The notes under the pieces are model-generated. The model did no database searches. It was given only the letters and a program-made list of their open reading frames with translations, and had not been told where the DNA came from. Positions 7,539 through 15,681 of a stretch of DNA of 29,705 nucleotides are shown one piece after another. Each line of letters starts with the position of its first letter. Within the stretch, counting starts at the first letter, position 1. This DNA is from a virus: positions 1 through 29,705 of the IMG/VR virus record IMGVR_UViG_3300025889_000654. The stretch is one strand, 5' to 3'. A program made the translations under genes and the position numbers.

Positions 7539-10500
7539 TTAACCCCGTGCTGCGTTACGTTCTAACTGATGCATCAAAGCATACATCTTCTTTGCGCCTG
7601 CTCTACGGCTACCGTTACCCGCGCCACGAACAGCTTTTGCCGTCATGACAAACTCGCCATCCGACAGCATTGCAGGGATTGAATCAGAGATCTCGGTCCC
7701 CGGACCGGAAATTTGACCAGTGCGTCTAGGATAACCGCCCTGAGCCAAATGCGCAATACCCCCGTTCATCATCCCGCCAGTTGCGGCGAGGCGCGGATAT
7801 GTGCGTGGATAGTCGATTAAGTTCCTGCCCTTGTAGTACTGGAAGTAGTCATCTGTTGCCTGTGCAGGAGCCGTGACGGGTTTTCCGGTAAATAAGTCAA
7901 GCGGAGCAGCTCCAGTAATCGGATTCACTGGAAGTGGGTCCAGCCTGCCGGTGACTCCCGCGCCCCCGCCAATCATATTGGTGCCCGGACCCGCCGGGCC
8001 AGCAATTAGGTTTGTTCCGGTATACCCAACATTGAATCCACCGGTGTTAGTGCCACCGGTGTTAGTGCCGCCAGTATTTGTCCCACCGACGTTGATGCCA
8101 CCGGTGTTCGTACCGCCAGTGTTGATCTTCTTTTCGTCGTCCTTAACAACATCAATATTAATTGGGTTATACCCGAAGACGGGGATGCCCCGCTCTAGAA
8201 GATCATCAACGCTCGTTGAAGTCCCGTTCTTAGCCATGTTCGCTAGACCAGCCGCCGTCAGGGGAGTACTCGTATCTGCTAACAAGCGCAAGTTGCCGAC
8301 ACCAGTATTTGCCACTGTTTGCGCTAGTTCGGCTTTATATGCTGCAGGTATTGCGTCAAGGCTTTTTGTTCCCCCGACTTGTTTGTACAGCGCGTCTACT
8401 GCCTTGTAGCCGCCGTATTTATCAAACTCCGAGGTAGGGGCCCCTGTTGTCATCGACCGATACATCAGGTCTTTGGCAATTTCAGGAGTCAAAACCGGAC
8501 GGGCTGGTTGGGCCGCAGCGGCTTCGTACAATTGAGCCGCCTGTGTGACAGAAGCGACGGGTACTTGTTTTTCGCGCAAATAGTCTACCGCAACCTGTCT
8601 GGTTTCCTGACTATCCGGTTTTTTAACAGTGCCGAGAAACTGCTGGTAGGCCGCCATGATCTGTTCAGGAGTACTTTGAGGAGTCAACTGCTCTGCTAAG
8701 TTGACTTCGCCACCAGCGGCGTAGCCGCCAATTTCCATGATTCCGCCGCCCGCTTTGCGCTGGACAGGTTGGGCATAAAGATTCGTATAATCCGCTGGGG
8801 TTTCATACCCAGCAAAACCACCTTCGGGGGTGTATTTAATCCCGTACATGTTCTGGACCAAGTATTCCCGGGGGTTCTTTTTGATCAGGTCTAAGCCCGG
8901 AGTGCCCTTTATCTGTTTAGCCAACTCTGATTCTTGGTTCTCGCCGGGCTCAAAGCCTCCCATCAGGGCGAGGCTGCCAAGGCCTGCTGCGGTGAGTGGG
9001 CCATATTGTGCAAGCATGCCGGGTCGGGCAGCCTCTGATGCCTTTTCGTACACCGCTTTCTGCAGCCAGTCACGGCTGCCCTCGGGCAGCTTGGCTACGG
9101 CATCCATGCCTGCTTGGTGGGCAGCTGGTTCCCCGCGACTGGCAATTTCACTTGGAGACAAATACTCGTTGTAGAAGTCTTTACCGCCTTGGTAAAGATT
9201 CTCTGCGCCCGTCTTAACAGTGTTAAAAAGAGAACCTATGCCGCTTTCAACAGGGACAACAGGGGGCGGGTTTTGGGCAGCCTGCGCCATGGGATTCATG
9301 TTTGGGCGGTAGCCACCAACAGGCAATGTTCCGGGGGGTTTGGTCGTTAAAGCTATGGGGGCGTCAATTCCCGCTCTGCTTGGGAAAGAAGCGCCTGTTG
9401 TAACAGGGGCCACGTTTCCGCCGGGCGGGCGGGGCATGTTTCGATCAACCACTTCTACGGGAGCCGCTTTACCTGCGGCCACGTCTGCCGGTTTTAAAAC
9501 CTCTGGCAAAACCTCTGGCTCATATACTTTGCCACCGATCGTATCACTTGGGGGCACTGAAGCAAAGGTATCTTTAATCGCAGTAGACAAGTCACGCGTG
9601 CCCACCGGCTGGCTCATGTAGTTCAGGCCTACCGTGGTACCTACACCGATCGCCGCCTGTTGCAGGCCTCCTTTAACAGAATCCTTTAGGCTTTGGCCGC
9701 CAAGCAGGCCTGCTGCAGTGCCCGCCGCCGTGGACGCCAGAGCGGCGCGCCCCGCAACGCTCGTCACACCGGTTACGCCACCGAGGAACTCCCCGACTGG
9801 GCCACCCGGCGCCCCTAGGAACGAAATAGCAGAACTGGTGAGGACTTGTTTTAGGTCGCCCCCGCTAAGGGCAGTCAAACCACCAGAAACCAGCGCGGCG
9901 GTACCTGCTGAACCGAGGCCATATGCGGCTGCCGCAGGGCCGAGAATCGTGGTCAAGGCAACGGTTGCAACGATTCGACCAATAGGGCTCTTGACAATCT
10001 GTTTAGCGACATTGACAATGGGCTTAACGACGGATTTAACAATATTCGTTACGCCCTTAAACAGACTTTTAAAGAAGCCATATTCTCGTAAACCCGTCAC
10101 AGGGTTGATGGTTCCCATGCCTCCTTGTTGGCGCAACATCGCCGCTTCGGCGGGTGTAATATGCGCCAGAATGGTGTCCCCTGAGCGACCCTGACTAGCA
10201 ACGGCGCGGGCAGCATCAGCAATACCCCCCATAGCAAAGCCTTGTGGTGCTTGGGCCATGGACCCCTGCTTTGTCTTCAGTGCCTGCAGCAGTAAAGCAG
10301 TTACCGTTGCCAGTACTTCCTCGTCATATTCCGCAGGAAGATCACCCTCGTCAATGACGCCGTCTTTGATAAGTTCTGCGATTGCCGATGCGTACTGATC
10401 GGGATTTTCTTGTAGATACTGGAATAGCTGGAGAATCTGGCTGATTTCTTCTGCCGACATGTTCAGCAGCTCTGGAGGCAGCGACATGTTCATCGTCTGC

Positions 10501-10649
10501 TCATATTGCGCAGCAGTTTCTGGGCTAGTCGTAGCTAACGCTGTAGTAACAGCGTCATAGGACTCTATCGGAGAAAGCTGCGGGCCTTGGTTCATTTCCT
10601 CGTTTTCGGGGAGGGCCATAATCCCTGCTGTCTTAGGTGCTGTTGCCAT
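7539..10649 (-). CDS. Large putative internal virion protein with hydrophobic core and GGTNTG repeats (1036 aa)
   Basis: Start chosen at the ATG at 10649 because GAGGA lies 6 nt upstream (10656-10660); an in-frame TTG at 10667 overlaps that site. Order of parts: acidic helical N-terminus (1-130); 'GFAMGGIADAARAVASQGR' and 'GDTILAHITPAEAAMLRQQG' (137-176), ending 'TINPVTGL'; a Lys/Val amphipathic segment (190-222) and a long Gly/Ala/Leu hydrophobic region (226-350) able to interact with membrane; Pro-rich linkers; GGTNTGG repeats (about 842-871); a Gly-rich part; and a C-terminal 'GPGTEISDSIPAMLSDGEFV' (about 980-1000) followed by a basic helix. The last motif is widespread in aquatic phages, function unknown. 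Position and membrane-active core suggest an ejection protein. A tape-measure-like role is less likely in a short-tailed phage. Confidence 0.7.
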   Translation of the reverse strand: MATAPKTAGIMALPENEEMNQGPQLSPIESYDAVTTALATTSPETAAQYEQTMNMSLPPELLNMSAEEISQILQLFQYLQENPDQYASAIAELIKDGVIDEGDLPAEYDEEVLATVTALLLQALKTKQGSMAQAPQGFAMGGIADAARAVASQGRSGDTILAHITPAEAAMLRQQGGMGTINPVTGLREYGFFKSLFKGVTNIVKSVVKPIVNVAKQIVKSPIGRIVATVALTTILGPAAAAYGLGSAGTAALVSGGLTALSGGDLKQVLTSSAISFLGAPGGPVGEFLGGVTGVTSVAGRAALASTAAGTAAGLLGGQSLKDSVKGGLQQAAIGVGTTVGLNYMSQPVGTRDLSTAIKDTFASVPPSDTIGGKVYEPEVLPEVLKPADVAAGKAAPVEVVDRNMPRPPGGNVAPVTTGASFPSRAGIDAPIALTTKPPGTLPVGGYRPNMNPMAQAAQNPPPVVPVESGIGSLFNTVKTGAENLYQGGKDFYNEYLSPSEIASRGEPAAHQAGMDAVAKLPEGSRDWLQKAVYEKASEAARPGMLAQYGPLTAAGLGSLALMGGFEPGENQESELAKQIKGTPGLDLIKKNPREYLVQNMYGIKYTPEGGFAGYETPADYTNLYAQPVQRKAGGGIMEIGGYAAGGEVNLAEQLTPQSTPEQIMAAYQQFLGTVKKPDSQETRQVAVDYLREKQVPVASVTQAAQLYEAAAAQPARPVLTPEIAKDLMYRSMTTGAPTSEFDKYGGYKAVDALYKQVGGTKSLDAIPAAYKAELAQTVANTGVGNLRLLADTSTPLTAAGLANMAKNGTSTSVDDLLERGIPVFGYNPINIDVVKDDEKKINTGGTNTGGINVGGTNTGGTNTGGTNTGGFNVGYTGTNLIAGPAGPGTNMIGGGAGVTGRLDPLPVNPITGAAPLDLFTGKPVTAPAQATDDYFQYYKGRNLIDYPRTYPRLAATGGMMNGGIAHLAQGGYPRRTGQISGPGTEISDSIPAMLSDGEFVMTAKAVRGAGNGSRRAGAKKMYALMHQLERNAARG
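8035..8123 (-). repeat. GGTNTGG-encoding short tandem repeats
   Basis: About 89 bp of degenerate 15-bp units of the form ACCGGTGTTAGTGCC / GCCAGTATTTGTCCC on the plus strand encode repeated Gly-Gly-Thr-Asn-Thr / Gly-Gly-(Ile/Phe)-Asn-Val on the minus strand. The unit is a multiple of three, so copy number could vary without breaking the frame. Confidence 0.8.
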
Positions 10650-10655
10650 GCTGTG

Positions 10656-10660
10656 TCCTC
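10656..10660 (-). promoter_or_regulatory. Ribosome binding site deciding the start at 10649
   Basis: GAGGA on the minus strand, 6 nt before ATG at 10649. It lies in the longest intergenic gap of the late block (61 nt), which separates the appendage protein from the ejection-protein cluster. The same gap holds a short inverted repeat, AATAC-GTCA-GTATT (10666-10679). No convincing -10/-35 promoter was recognised. Confidence 0.65.
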
Positions 10661-10710
10661 GGTCCAATACGTCAGTATTTTACAAAATTATTAGGGGGTG
10701 GTACAGGGGT

Positions 10711-11847
10711 TTATTGCTGTACCTGTTCAACTACCAAGTTAGCCGCCGGGGAGCCGGGAGCAAACGCAGTAGCAGGCGCCGCAACTATACTCAAAGCGAC
10801 ATCCGTAGTCGCAAACATAATCTCAATGTAGTCATTCGCCGCAAGAGATACCGCCTCTGAAATAAGCACCGGGCTGTACCCCGAGTTTAAGTCCAACGTT
10901 ACGATTCGCGACGACTGGGGAATATCTACCCCGTTTTTGCGTATCCAAGCGTAAGCGTTTTTTGAGGACGAGTTGCTGCTTGTGTATTGCAACGTGCATG
11001 AAATGTCGTAGTACCCAGACTGCGAAAAAACAATTCTAGAGGTTGGCGTGCCAATACTCACCCCGTTACTGACAGCCGTTGACGTAAACGGTACGGCATA
11101 GGCCGTGTTTACTGCGGCAGCAACGTAGTTACTTGCTCGATTAAACGTGCCGTAGTTCTTCTGCTGCTCAATGGTCGGGCGAACAAAGATAATCCCGTCG
11201 GTTGTACCGACTTTAATCACCGCCGCAACAGGGGTGACGTTGTTTGGTGCAGTCGGCTTCACGTTGGTAAACGCCCCTGCCACGGTGGGCGACGCATACA
11301 AAATATCGCCCTGAGAGAAAGCGCTGGTATTTACGTCCCGAACGAAGCCCCAAACCGTGCAGTAACCGCGCTCCCCCGTGTCAGGCAAGTCATGTGTCAT
11401 GACACCTAAGATATACAGAGAGGGCTGTGAGCCATTAGCGATATAAGGAGCAACCTTTACTGCGTTATCTGATGCCCCCGCAAAACCGACCACCGTGCCG
11501 TTGGGGATCGTTACCCCCGTGTCGTTCTGCACCCGAGCGTAGGTCTCTTGTCCAATTTGTTGTACAACTCCGTACTCCATGTCGAGTTCAAGAGTCGCGT
11601 CGTCCGAGTCCCAATCAAGCCGCCCGGTCTGGTGTGGGGCAACACCGGGCGTGGTATCAAAGTCAATATAGTCAACCGGCTTGTTCCATTCCAACTGCCC
11701 CAGAATGTTGTTGATCTGGTTAAAGTAAAGACGCAGGATGTTACTCAGTTGTTCTTGGTATTGCCTGTTATATTGATCCGTGGCTGAAGGCAGGCGCGGC
11801 GGGGTGGCCCGATTGAGCGCTTCTTCAGATGTGATGACGTTAGCCAT
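10711..11847 (-). CDS. Tail appendage / fibre-like protein with jelly-roll-type C-terminus (378 aa)
   Basis: Structural protein with three apparent parts: an N-terminal helical segment (1-60, 'YNRQYQEQLSNILRLYFNQI') that could anchor to the tail; a beta-rich middle (about 85-235) with 'NDTGVTIPNGTVVGFAGASD', 'GYCTVWGFVRDVNT' and 'QGDILYASPTVAGAFTNVKP'; and a C-terminal region (about 245-378) with 'GYYDISCTLQYTSSNSSSKN', 'AWIRKNG' and 'NDYIEIMFATTD', which reads like a C1q/TNF-type jelly roll often used for trimeric fibre tips. It starts with a TAATG overlap with the P22 gp10-like gene, so both are co-translated. I infer a tail-attached appendage, possibly receptor-contacting. No enzymatic motif is visible. 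Confidence 0.68.
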   Translation of the reverse strand: MANVITSEEALNRATPPRLPSATDQYNRQYQEQLSNILRLYFNQINNILGQLEWNKPVDYIDFDTTPGVAPHQTGRLDWDSDDATLELDMEYGVVQQIGQETYARVQNDTGVTIPNGTVVGFAGASDNAVKVAPYIANGSQPSLYILGVMTHDLPDTGERGYCTVWGFVRDVNTSAFSQGDILYASPTVAGAFTNVKPTAPNNVTPVAAVIKVGTTDGIIFVRPTIEQQKNYGTFNRASNYVAAAVNTAYAVPFTSTAVSNGVSIGTPTSRIVFSQSGYYDISCTLQYTSSNSSSKNAYAWIRKNGVDIPQSSRIVTLDLNSGYSPVLISEAVSLAANDYIEIMFATTDVALSIVAAPATAFAPGSPAANLVVEQVQQ

Positions 11848-13745
11848 TAGCGCCGACCGTCCGGACGAATATCAATGCGCGGAGCACCCAACTGCCACGC
11901 GGTGCCTAAGGTATTAGAGTCTATGCGCAAAGAAATCTGTCTTCCCCGCACCCGGGTGTTGACCTGCCCCGTATATTCCTCAACCGGAATTGCAACGGTC
12001 CGAACGACAGGACCGCCGTTTACCCCGCTTGTTGATTCGGGGTCCGTGGTCCCCGAACCTGAGTTCTGTTGCGGTGTCAGAGATAGTGTGACAGCGGGCC
12101 TCGGCGAAGTAGAACCCCGGAAAGTTATATCAGGAAGCACGCGACTAACAAAGCCAAAATTGTGCCCGTCGTCCATGTCAAACTGGGAGCTTTCAATATA
12201 AGCAGGCAACGGGATATTACCTTCCCCCGCGGCATCATCTGACCCATTTTCCTGTGACGTCAAATACCCATTAAGCGTTGCTGCAGTTGGGTTTCTAGCA
12301 ACTTTGCTGTCAATCCACGCAGTGCGCTCCATCGTCCCGAAATACCAAATATCTTCCGCATAGTTATATACGACATATCGGTCAGGGGAGATAATTGGGG
12401 CATTTTCTGGGGAAGAGCAGTAGAACCACCACACCTCGTTAAACGCCTCCACAGTTCCTGCAAAGACTTGCTCGGCCTGTGTTAAATCAATTTGGTTTTT
12501 TGGGTCATTATTATTAAATATGTACTGACGGACATCGCAGCGCAATGTTTGCACACGACCATCATACATATAGAACTTATCGACGCCCATCCAATAAGTT
12601 ACGTTGTTGGCTGAAGCGACGGCGCGGGAGGACATTATTGAAGTGTTTTCGCCCAGTAAGGTGGCTCCCCACACGAACGGCGCACCGAGATACTGCAAAG
12701 AGTACAGTGCTGCATCAGTCCAAACCAATATCTCTTGGCGCTGCTGTTGAACCGCTATGATGGAAGAACCGATAGATAGTCGTAAATCGCCCGCTTGGTT
12801 TGTAGCAGTAGGCAACCAGTCATACGGGTTTTCTTGATCCGACCAACGAATAAGCATTGGATCGAGGCTGGGATCAAATACAGGGTTTACCCCAAAGCAC
12901 AAAACAAACCTTGATACATCCGAGACCACTAACTGGTTGTGGAGGGTAGGTACATTAGTGCCGACTAAGGGGACGCCACGGACGCCTGCCGTTACTCCAT
13001 CGGCAGCTGACCAGTAATAAAGTCCGCCGTACTCCGGGCCAAAGATTAGATCCTGCCCAAAGTTGGCTTGGTTCCAAACACGAATCCGTAGCGTACTGGT
13101 TTCCCCCACTCCCCACGGGCCTCTGCCCCACGGGCCTGCTCCCCAACCTTCTACCGGGACTTCTAAGACGGCCCCTGTCGCGAGTAAGTAGCTGCCAACA
13201 ACACTAGCACCACCATCCCCTGTGTCCGCCTCAGTTATGACTAAGCCCGAAGGCAGCACCACCGTGTAACTACCGGAAGCAACAGAAGCTACTTCCCATT
13301 CTTGGTTTAAGACTGCCGCAGTGACATTCCCCCCAAGGTCGACTGCGCCACTAAAGATGACGTAGTCCCCCGGCCTAATAGCGCTGGTTACGGAATCATT
13401 AACTGTCAGTGTCTGGGTGACAGACGAGGCAGAGAAAGTCACGTCCCCTGCAGCAGTAACAGAACGAAATGGCGTGATGTCGTAATAAATGCCGCCATTT
13501 TCAACGTAATAATGACTTGTAGTACCTACTCCTAAGAGTCTTTGACCGCCCAGCGTCACCCAGTTAAACAGCTTGCGACATACACCTTTAATGACGTTCT
13601 GCGAGTAGCGGACCCAACCCCCGATTTTTTCTGGAGTTCCCTGCCGAAACCTGACCTTATCACAGTCATACCATCCACCCTCAGTGGCATACCGGGTGTT
13701 TTCCCGGTTTATACCGGGTTTAAATAGCATCTTTTTTAACGGCAT
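11847..13745 (-). CDS. P22 gp10-like packaged-DNA stabilisation / tail hub protein (632 aa)
   Basis: Resembles the proteins commonly annotated as 'packaged DNA stabilization protein gp10' of P22-like phages, which form the lower tail/nozzle and keep DNA in the filled head; T7 gp12 has the analogous place. Visible: N-terminal 'GINRENTRYATEGGWYDCDK' followed by 'VRFRQGTPEKIGGW', a repetitive beta-strand (propeller-like) body with 'LFNWVTLGGQRLLGVGTTSH', 'LVVSDVSRFVLCFGVNPVFD', 'IRWSDQENPYDWLPT' and 'ILVWTDAALYSLQYLGAPFV', and a C-terminal 'GRQISLRIDSNTLGTAWQLG'. Length is typical for the family (about 470-650). It follows the lysis cassette by 9 nt and overlaps the next gene by one base (TAATG). 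The family call is from motif memory, not a search. Confidence 0.72.
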   Translation of the reverse strand: MPLKKMLFKPGINRENTRYATEGGWYDCDKVRFRQGTPEKIGGWVRYSQNVIKGVCRKLFNWVTLGGQRLLGVGTTSHYYVENGGIYYDITPFRSVTAAGDVTFSASSVTQTLTVNDSVTSAIRPGDYVIFSGAVDLGGNVTAAVLNQEWEVASVASGSYTVVLPSGLVITEADTGDGGASVVGSYLLATGAVLEVPVEGWGAGPWGRGPWGVGETSTLRIRVWNQANFGQDLIFGPEYGGLYYWSAADGVTAGVRGVPLVGTNVPTLHNQLVVSDVSRFVLCFGVNPVFDPSLDPMLIRWSDQENPYDWLPTATNQAGDLRLSIGSSIIAVQQQRQEILVWTDAALYSLQYLGAPFVWGATLLGENTSIMSSRAVASANNVTYWMGVDKFYMYDGRVQTLRCDVRQYIFNNNDPKNQIDLTQAEQVFAGTVEAFNEVWWFYCSSPENAPIISPDRYVVYNYAEDIWYFGTMERTAWIDSKVARNPTAATLNGYLTSQENGSDDAAGEGNIPLPAYIESSQFDMDDGHNFGFVSRVLPDITFRGSTSPRPAVTLSLTPQQNSGSGTTDPESTSGVNGGPVVRTVAIPVEEYTGQVNTRVRGRQISLRIDSNTLGTAWQLGAPRIDIRPDGRR

Positions 13746-13754
13746 GGCAGTCTC

Positions 13755-14219
13755 TTATGCAACAAGTCCGGTCAAATACACAGTTTTCCCACCCTGTTTA
13801 GTGGCCGTAAGCACTTGCTTCTTGTTATCCGCAGGGTTAAAACTAACATGCACCCACCCAGAATCAGGGATGCCGGGGGTATAGAACTCTAGGATAACTT
13901 GGCGGAAATTCATGTGGTCTACAATCCATTTCGCTAGGTCTGCATTTGGAATACCGGGGATTTCGATGTCCGCCGCCATTCCTTTACAGTGATCCGAGGT
14001 CCGCGAACCACCGACTTTGGTGTTCACAGCGGGGTGGCGAAAACCCGAGTTTACTTTGACGCCCATGCCAAAGTGCTCACGCACCGGCTGGAGAATATTT
14101 TCGCACAAGGCGACCATATTGGCAACCTGTTCCTCATCCGGGGTATTGTCCATATCTAGACGTAAAGCGGTATCGCTTTTAGTCATCTCTGCGAGGCTAA
14201 AATTGGCGGTTAGTTTCAT
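13755..14219 (-). CDS. M15-family peptidase endolysin (154 aa)
   Basis: Zinc peptidase of the M15 (D-Ala-D-Ala carboxypeptidase/endopeptidase-like) family that cuts peptidoglycan peptides and serves as phage endolysin. N-terminal 'NFSLAEMTKSDTA' is typical of the phage members. Zinc ligands expected from the family are all visible: His77 and Asp84 in 'SDHCKGMAADIE' (S-x-H-x(3)-G-x-A-x-D type) and His124 in 'GWVHVSF'; Glu111 in 'VILEFY' is a candidate catalytic base. No signal peptide, so export would depend on the holin at 14424-14921. Its ATG overlaps the TGA of the small secreted protein gene (ATGA, 14216-14219). Full-length for the family, with no missing residue. Confidence 0.9.
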   Translation of the reverse strand: MKLTANFSLAEMTKSDTALRLDMDNTPDEEQVANMVALCENILQPVREHFGMGVKVNSGFRHPAVNTKVGGSRTSDHCKGMAADIEIPGIPNADLAKWIVDHMNFRQVILEFYTPGIPDSGWVHVSFNPADNKKQVLTATKQGGKTVYLTGLVA

Positions 14220-14413
14220 AATGAATCAGTTGGTTTGGGGGATAGTTCCAAGCAGTCCACCTGAAAAGCCTTTACGTCGGCATCCCTTTGCATGGCAAAA
14301 ACAGCGGTTTTGTTTTGGGCTTGGCACTGCTCAAGTGATATCGAAAGATTGCCGTTATAGAACGAACAGGTGCCGTTAGCTAGACAGGCAAACGCGACAG
14401 GTAACCAAACCAT
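14216..14413 (-). CDS. Small secreted four-cysteine protein of the lysis cassette (65 aa)
   Basis: A short hydrophobic N-terminus ('MVWLPVAFACLANG') followed by a soluble part with cysteines at 10, 16, 30 and 54. This could be a very short signal segment or membrane anchor with disulfides in the periplasm. I recall similar small four-Cys ORFs next to phage holins, but no function. It lies between holin and endolysin, starts 10 nt after the holin stop with AAGGGG overlapping that stop as ribosome binding site, and overlaps the endolysin start by 4 nt, so a lysis-related or envelope role is plausible. The Cys10 context (A-F-A-C) is not a clear lipobox, so I do not call it a spanin. Confidence 0.65.
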   Translation of the reverse strand: MVWLPVAFACLANGTCSFYNGNLSISLEQCQAQNKTAVFAMQRDADVKAFQVDCLELSPKPTDSL

Positions 14414-14423
14414 AGCAGACCCC

Positions 14424-14921
14424 TTATTTCACAACAGACCTCAATTGATCATCTTTGTCCTTGCTACCCACACTTGAGCCAAAGTAGTACGACAGGATTT
14501 GTGTCACAGCCGCAGACAAGACGCCAAGAATGTAAATAAGGATGTCTTTAGCCTCAGGCTTGACCTCCACAAAGATAAGCACTGTGAAAAGAACAAAAGA
14601 TAAGCCTGTGACCCCAAGAGCCAAAGCAGGTGTAACAATTTTGTTAATGAAAGGCGCATTTTGGCTTTCAACCACACGAGCCTCGCGCTCACGAGCGTTA
14701 GCTTTATCTGCAAGAATTGCTTTAAATTTTTCATGTTCAAGTTGTTTAATTTTGGCTTCTGCTTCGGGATCGCTTGTGATGGCTTTCATCACGGCGTTTA
14801 CTTCGTCTTTGACACCAAGTTGTTTAGAAAGCGCACTGACCGCCACGCCAGCCAAAGGGCCCCCAAGCGCAGTAGCGATACCGGGCGCGAAGCCCTTAAC
14901 CATTGAAATAAGATCATCCAT
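14424..14921 (-). CDS. Holin, three-TM superfamily type (165 aa)
   Basis: Start at ATG 14921, overlapping the previous gene's TAA (TAATG), with GAGG just upstream; a longer in-frame reading from 15020 lies within the previous gene and is rejected. The protein has an N-terminal hydrophobic/amphipathic helix (about 9-32, 'GFAPGIATALGGPLAGVAVS'), a charged cytoplasmic helical region (37-90), and two transmembrane segments (about 95-119 and 124-147), then 'SYYFGSSVGSKDKDDQLRSV', the characteristic tail of phage 3-TM holins. It would form the membrane lesion that releases the M15 endolysin. Its place immediately before the four-Cys protein and endolysin supports this. Confidence 0.88.
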   Translation of the reverse strand: MDDLISMVKGFAPGIATALGGPLAGVAVSALSKQLGVKDEVNAVMKAITSDPEAEAKIKQLEHEKFKAILADKANAREREARVVESQNAPFINKIVTPALALGVTGLSFVLFTVLIFVEVKPEAKDILIYILGVLSAAVTQILSYYFGSSVGSKDKDDQLRSVVK

Positions 14922-15361
14922 TAAATACCTCGCTTCACGATTACCCAAACCAGACCCGCGACAACAATTAGGCCGGTTAAAACACACAGCGTAATAATGA
15001 TCCCATTGAGCCACGCCCAAATAAGCTCTTTCCGCTTGATCTTCGCTAAGACAATTTGTCTTGCCTCCTCGTCCCGCTTGCGCTTGGCGTCGGATTGGAA
15101 CTTCAACCAGTCATCCCAAAGGCCTGCGCGGCCTTGGTAGATAAACATCTCCTTTAAAGCTGCTTCGTTTTGCTTGATTGTTTCTAGCGCAAAAAACGCT
15201 TCTGAGTCGGACCCCGATGCATTGGCTTTTTGGGCAATTTTTGCTTTGTTGTCAAAAAAGCTAAACAGGTGCTGACCCGCCGCCATGATGTCGCCGCCGT
15301 TGGCGATAGTCTCCTTAATCACCCCAAAGGCAGCATTGGCGATGGCGAGTTCAGCTATCAC
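14921..15361 (-). CDS. Helical protein with C-terminal membrane anchor, lysis region (146 aa)
   Basis: Start is GTG at 15361, directly after the preceding TAA, with no clear ribosome binding site, so coupled translation is likely. Residues 1-35 are Ala-rich helical, 55-110 are charged and coiled-coil prone, and 113-142 form a single transmembrane helix ('LNGIIITLCVLTGLIVVAGL') followed by a short basic tail (KRGI), suggesting a C-terminal anchor with the bulk in the cytoplasm. It overlaps the holin start by one base. I recall related proteins in aquatic podovirus contigs without a function. A holin partner, antiholin or membrane-tethered lysis regulator are all possible; none is shown by motifs. 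Confidence 0.68.
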   Translation of the reverse strand: MIAELAIANAAFGVIKETIANGGDIMAAGQHLFSFFDNKAKIAQKANASGSDSEAFFALETIKQNEAALKEMFIYQGRAGLWDDWLKFQSDAKRKRDEEARQIVLAKIKRKELIWAWLNGIIITLCVLTGLIVVAGLVWVIVKRGI

Positions 15362-15679
15362 TTAGGCGCGTCGATGGCTTAAAAACAAAGAGGCCAGCTC
15401 TTCCGCGCTTACCGCGGCTTCTATTTCTGCTTGAACAGTTGGTGGCGCATTGGGGCAAAGAAGTAAAATTTTCTGTTTTTCGGACGCCATGTCCCAGTCC
15501 GGGACCACTTCCATGTGCCTTAGGGCTCGATCTAAAGACGGTGGGGGCGTATATTCTTCTATCCCCAAGTGTTCCCGGGTCTGACTGTCAGACAGTTCTA
15601 AAAAAGTTCCCGGATAGCGCGTTTCCGCGATGGAAAATCCACGACCGCTAACTAATGCTCGACCATTAATTTTGTACAT
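15362..15679 (-). CDS. Possible tail fibre assembly chaperone-like protein (105 aa)
   Basis: Small protein coded 2 nt after the large fibre gene, the usual place of a fibre chaperone. N-terminal 'MYKINGRALVSGRGFSIAET' and 'YPGTFLELSDSQTREHLGIE' followed by 'YTPPPSLDRALRH' are reminiscent of the 'S-x-x-x-R-x-x-L-G-I ... P-P' segment near the start of many tail-fibre assembly proteins; the C-terminal part (70-105) is helical and acidic. The similarity is loose, and there is no signal peptide or membrane segment. It ends directly at the GTG of the next gene. I am sure of the gene, only moderately of the role. Confidence 0.5.
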   Translation of the reverse strand: MYKINGRALVSGRGFSIAETRYPGTFLELSDSQTREHLGIEEYTPPPSLDRALRHMEVVPDWDMASEKQKILLLCPNAPPTVQAEIEAAVSAEELASLFLSHRRA

Positions 15680-15681
15680 TT

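Noticed and set aside
8035-8123. CRISPR-like array
   Set aside because: Units are 15-bp, degenerate and coding for Gly/Thr/Asn repeats; no spacers.
14922-15020. N-terminal extension of the holin
   Set aside because: Overlaps the preceding membrane protein gene; the ATG at 14921 has TAATG coupling and the conserved holin N-terminus.
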